From Thermoplasmata archaeon (GTDB lineage: Archaea; Thermoplasmatota; Thermoplasmata; Thermoplasmatales; Aciduliprofundaceae): DNA of 16,418 nt. The stretch spans positions 1-16,418 of the forward strand of contig JAGGTO010000032.1 in NCBI GenBank assembly GCA_021163705.1. The letters run 5' to 3'. The notes beneath the pieces were generated by a model. The model saw nothing but the letters and a program-made list of their open reading frames with translations. It did no database searches and was not told the DNA's origin. Shown piece after piece: positions 13,792 to 16,418 of the stretch. Both the position numbers and the translations under genes were made by a program. Within the stretch, counting starts at the first letter, position 1. Every line of letters begins with the position of its first letter.

Positions 13792-14811
13792 TCACACTTT
13801 AATTCTGGGATCAATGTACATCTGTATAAGGTCAACAGCCAGATTTATGAATACATAGGCAGATGCGGCTATGATAACTACCCCTATTATCGCAGGATAA
13901 TCCATACTCAGAATCGCATAGGTTGCATATCTTCCAAGTCCAGGCCAGTTAAATATTATTTCCACGAGAAATGCGCCCACCAGGGTATATGCCAGGGATA
14001 ATCCAACCACTATTAGGGCAGGGGAGATGGCATTCTTCAATGCATATTTTAAATATATCATCCGGTTTGGCATTCCATAAGCCCTGGCAGTTCTAATGTA
14101 ATTCTCTTGTAGAACCTCAATCATCATTGATCTCACCTGTCTGGTGATCAGCCCAACAGGATACATGGCAAGGGTCAATGCTGGAAGAATTATGTGCCAG
14201 AGGGCATTTTTAAACACGACCCAGTTACCGGTTATGAGAGAATCAAGTATGTAAAATCCCGTGATGACATGGAGCGGATGATTTAGCATCACGATGGTAT
14301 CAACCCTTCCAGAAAGTGGGAGCCATCCCAGCCGTTTGAAGAAAAGAAGTTGAAGCACCATCCCGAACCAGAAGGCGGGTAAAGAGACACCACTTATGGC
14401 AAATAGGCGAGCCAGATTATCAATCCAGCTATCTTTTCTCACTGCTGAGTAAACTCCCAGGGCTATTCCTATAACAATGGCAAATATTTCGGCAACAATT
14501 ATTAGTTCCATGGTAGCTGTGAATGCAGATGCGATATCCTGGGCAACGGGATGGTGGGTACGAATTGAAATACCAAGATCTCCATGTAGAAGACCTCCAA
14601 GATAATAATAAAATTGAACAATTAGTGGATCATTAAGATGCAGTTCTTCCTTTGCTCTCTCTATCTCCTCAGGTGTTGGATGAGCACCAGCCCAAAGAGC
14701 TGCAGGATTGGAGGGAATAACATGGGATATGAAAAATACTATGGTTATTACAAAGAAAATTACCACAAAGGCCAGTAATATTCTGTAAATAACATATTCC
14801 CTCAACCTCAT
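13792..14811 (-). CDS. dppB: Dipeptide/oligopeptide ABC transporter permease, DppB type
   Basis: The 339-residue first permease subunit has an N-terminal helix (about 9-31), then the extracytoplasmic stretch HPTPEEIERAKEELHLNDP and a YYLGGLLHGDLGIS block characteristic of DppB/OppB. The C-terminal five-helix core contains the EAA-type loop YIRTARAYGMPNRMIYLKYA, the contact site for the ATPases. The length is normal for the family. The start follows GGTG at 14822-14819 with a 7-nt spacer. It lies 25 nt after the end of the substrate-binding protein gene and is cotranscribed with it. Confidence 0.95.
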   Translation of the reverse strand: MRLREYVIYRILLAFVVIFFVITIVFFISHVIPSNPAALWAGAHPTPEEIERAKEELHLNDPLIVQFYYYLGGLLHGDLGISIRTHHPVAQDIASAFTATMELIIVAEIFAIVIGIALGVYSAVRKDSWIDNLARLFAISGVSLPAFWFGMVLQLLFFKRLGWLPLSGRVDTIVMLNHPLHVITGFYILDSLITGNWVVFKNALWHIILPALTLAMYPVGLITRQVRSMMIEVLQENYIRTARAYGMPNRMIYLKYALKNAISPALIVVGLSLAYTLVGAFLVEIIFNWPGLGRYATYAILSMDYPAIIGVVIIAASAYVFINLAVDLIQMYIDPRIKV

Positions 14812-14836
14812 AGAGGATCACCAAAAAAATAAAAGA

Positions 14837-16418
14837 TTATGAGGATTGGTATAGCTCATAGAAGAACACCACTTGCGGGTACCCTGGATTATCCTTGAAC
14901 CCTGAAATTGTATGGGACATCACATAGATATCGTCTGGGGAATAAAGGAATATGGCTGCAGCATCATCCATAACTATCTGCTCTGCCTGCTTGTAAAGAG
15001 ATAAGGCCTTCTGGATATCCGTACCCTCGAGGGCCACCGCCTCATCTATAAGATTATCAAACTCTGGATTCTTGTAGTAAGCTAGATTGAAGAACGGCTG
15101 CTCCTCAGAATGGAAGAGATTGAATAGGAAATCATAGGGCGTTGGATATGTAGGCCACCAGTAGAATATGAGAACATCCTGAGCCTTCGATGGATCACTT
15201 GTAGCGAAAGACCACTGTTGCTCCCAGTTAAGTGCTCTTATTTCCAAATCCACCCCTATCTTACTCCATGAGGATTTTAACAATTCTGCAACCTTCCTCT
15301 CTGCTTCATCACCAGATGTATATGTTAGCAGAAGATGGAAACCATCGGTATAACCAGCCTGCTGAAGCAACTGTTTTGCCTTATCTATATCATAGGTATA
15401 TGTATTGAGATCATCAAAGTACCCAAGCATGCCCTCAGGTATTGGGCATTTTGCAACCTTGCCGTAGCCATTGAGAACATATTTCACAAGATCGTTGTAG
15501 GGTGTGGCATAGCTGAGAGCCTGTCTAACAAGCTTATTACTGAGAGGCTCCTTTACAGTATTGAGCATTGCATAGAGCTCTTGATAGGATGTTGTGGTAT
15601 CCACCTTCACATCCTTGTTATTTTCAAGCACTGGAATATCATCCAAAGGAAGCTCCCTAGTTATCTGTATTTCGTTGCTTGTAACCATCTGCTCCCTAAG
15701 AGATGCATCGGGTATTATCTTGATTATGGCCACATCAAATTGCCCTTTCTTCCAGCCTCCCCAGTAGTCATCGAATTTCTTCATTACTACTTCGCTCTTT
15801 TGATTGTAGGATGTGAGATAATAAGGTCCACTTCCAGCATCGTGCCCCTCGTTCAAATATTTTGCAATCTCTGTATCGTTCCCGATCTTTGAGAGAGCTT
15901 TGCTATCCATAATATAGGCGCCATATCCCGCCGAAGCAATCAAGGGTAGATTTGCAGAGTATTTCAGATAAAACTTCACTGTATGGGTATCCACCACTTC
16001 GATCTCCTTAACAGGATCCCATATGAATGCTGCACCTTGTCCCATTCTTATAGTTCTCTCAATGCTCCACTTCACATCCTCAGCAGTAAAAGGATTTCCG
16101 CTGTGAAACTTTACATTTTCTCTCAGATGAAATGTCCAGATTGTTGCATTTGCATTTGATTCCCAGCTCGTTGCAAGCCAAGGCTCTATGTTCCCATCCA
16201 CATATTTTGTAAGGTCCTCATAGAGGTTTAGAAGAGTTACAATGGAGTTGGAAAATTCCGTGCTAGGATCAAGGGTTATCATTTCCACTTGATAACCATA
16301 TATCACCGTGGAAGTTTTTTGCTGCGGTGTGGTTTCTTTGTGCCCTGACATTGCTAAATAGCCACCCACAGCTGCAATAATGATTATTATAATCACTACT
16401 GCAGCTATCACCAGATTC
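14837..16418 (-). CDS. ABC transporter substrate-binding protein, family 5 (peptide/nickel type), N-terminus cut
   Basis: This extracytoplasmic binding protein captures the ligand for the ABC importer encoded downstream. The visible part, over 520 residues, has the family-5 landmarks. These are TLDPSTEFSN, the ATSWESNANATIWTFHLRENV segment with VKFHSGNPFTAEDVKWS, VRQALSYATPYNDLVKYV, and IGVDLEIRALNWEQ near the C-terminus. The N-terminus is one hydrophobic helix (VIAAVVIIIIIIAAVGGYLA) followed by a T/Q-rich linker. No lipobox cysteine follows the helix, so membrane anchoring by the helix is likely. The frame remains open to the window edge. The GTG at 16411 is probably an internal valine, and the real start, with a short basic leader, should lie just outside the window. 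Ligand class (peptide or other) cannot be read from the sequence. Confidence 0.93.
   Translation of the reverse strand, partial: NLVIAAVVIIIIIIAAVGGYLAMSGHKETTPQQKTSTVIYGYQVEMITLDPSTEFSNSIVTLLNLYEDLTKYVDGNIEPWLATSWESNANATIWTFHLRENVKFHSGNPFTAEDVKWSIERTIRMGQGAAFIWDPVKEIEVVDTHTVKFYLKYSANLPLIASAGYGAYIMDSKALSKIGNDTEIAKYLNEGHDAGSGPYYLTSYNQKSEVVMKKFDDYWGGWKKGQFDVAIIKIIPDASLREQMVTSNEIQITRELPLDDIPVLENNKDVKVDTTTSYQELYAMLNTVKEPLSNKLVRQALSYATPYNDLVKYVLNGYGKVAKCPIPEGMLGYFDDLNTYTYDIDKAKQLLQQAGYTDGFHLLLTYTSGDEAERKVAELLKSSWSKIGVDLEIRALNWEQQWSFATSDPSKAQDVLIFYWWPTYPTPYDFLFNLFHSEEQPFFNLAYYKNPEFDNLIDEAVALEGTDIQKALSLYKQAEQIVMDDAAAIFLYSPDDIYVMSHTISGFKDNPGYPQVVFFYELYQSS

Noticed and set aside
15335..15892. Long plus-strand open frame (185 codons) inside the substrate-binding protein gene
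   Set aside because: It lies antisense to a clearly recognisable gene and has no promoter or ribosome binding site. It is a shadow of codon bias on the other strand.

Overview
The window is a densely packed piece of an archaeal chromosome. Evidence for Archaea: a eukaryote/archaea-type ribosomal protein L15e, TATA-box promoters about 27 nt upstream of first genes (several apparently leaderless), a tRNA-Leu without an encoded CCA, KaiC/RAD55-type RecA-fold ATPases, and an archaeal TctA-like membrane protein. The A+T-rich composition, GGTG-type ribosome binding sites and peptide-transport genes would fit a heterotrophic euryarchaeon. I suspect Thermoplasmata/Aciduliprofundum-like, but that is inference from overall character, not a proven assignment.

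Layout. (1) Positions 1-4606, plus strand: biotin-protein ligase, a zinc-ribbon PP-loop (PAPS-reductase-like) protein, ribosomal protein L15e, a TctA-like multi-pass membrane protein, and a hypothetical protein with a coiled-coil N-terminus. (2) Positions 4609-6749, minus strand: a tight four-gene operon beginning with a RecA-fold protein whose Walker A motif has lost its lysine. It continues with an intact KaiC-like ATPase, a small unknown protein and a small four-cysteine zinc-ribbon protein. (3) Positions 6750-7346: no intact gene. It holds a promoter, a roughly 235-bp G+C-rich element made of four short-loop hairpins and direct repeats, and the frameshifted C-terminal remnant of a beta-helix surface protein. 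(4) Positions 7347-7431, minus strand: tRNA-Leu(CAA). (5) Positions 7456-16418, minus strand: one continuous operon. In transcription order it encodes a family-5 substrate-binding protein (cut by the window edge), two permeases and two ATPases of a dipeptide/oligopeptide-type ABC importer, an Asp/Glu/hydantoin racemase-family protein, two DUF917 (S-methyl-thiohydantoin desulfurase-like) paralogues, and a second racemase-family protein.

How the genes work together. The last operon reads as an import-and-processing pathway. The ABC system would bring in a peptide-like or cyclic amide (possibly hydantoin-related) compound. The two racemase-family and two DUF917 proteins would then act on it. The ATP-dependent hydantoinases HyuA/HyuB often linked to such genes are absent here. 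The KaiC operon pairs an ATPase with a presumed nucleotide-binding-defective partner plus two small proteins, and could be a regulatory or signalling complex of unknown function.

Starts: many operon-internal genes have a (G/A)AGGTG-type Shine-Dalgarno 5-7 nt before the start codon. The GTG inside that motif creates a false upstream start in several genes, and I placed starts accordingly.
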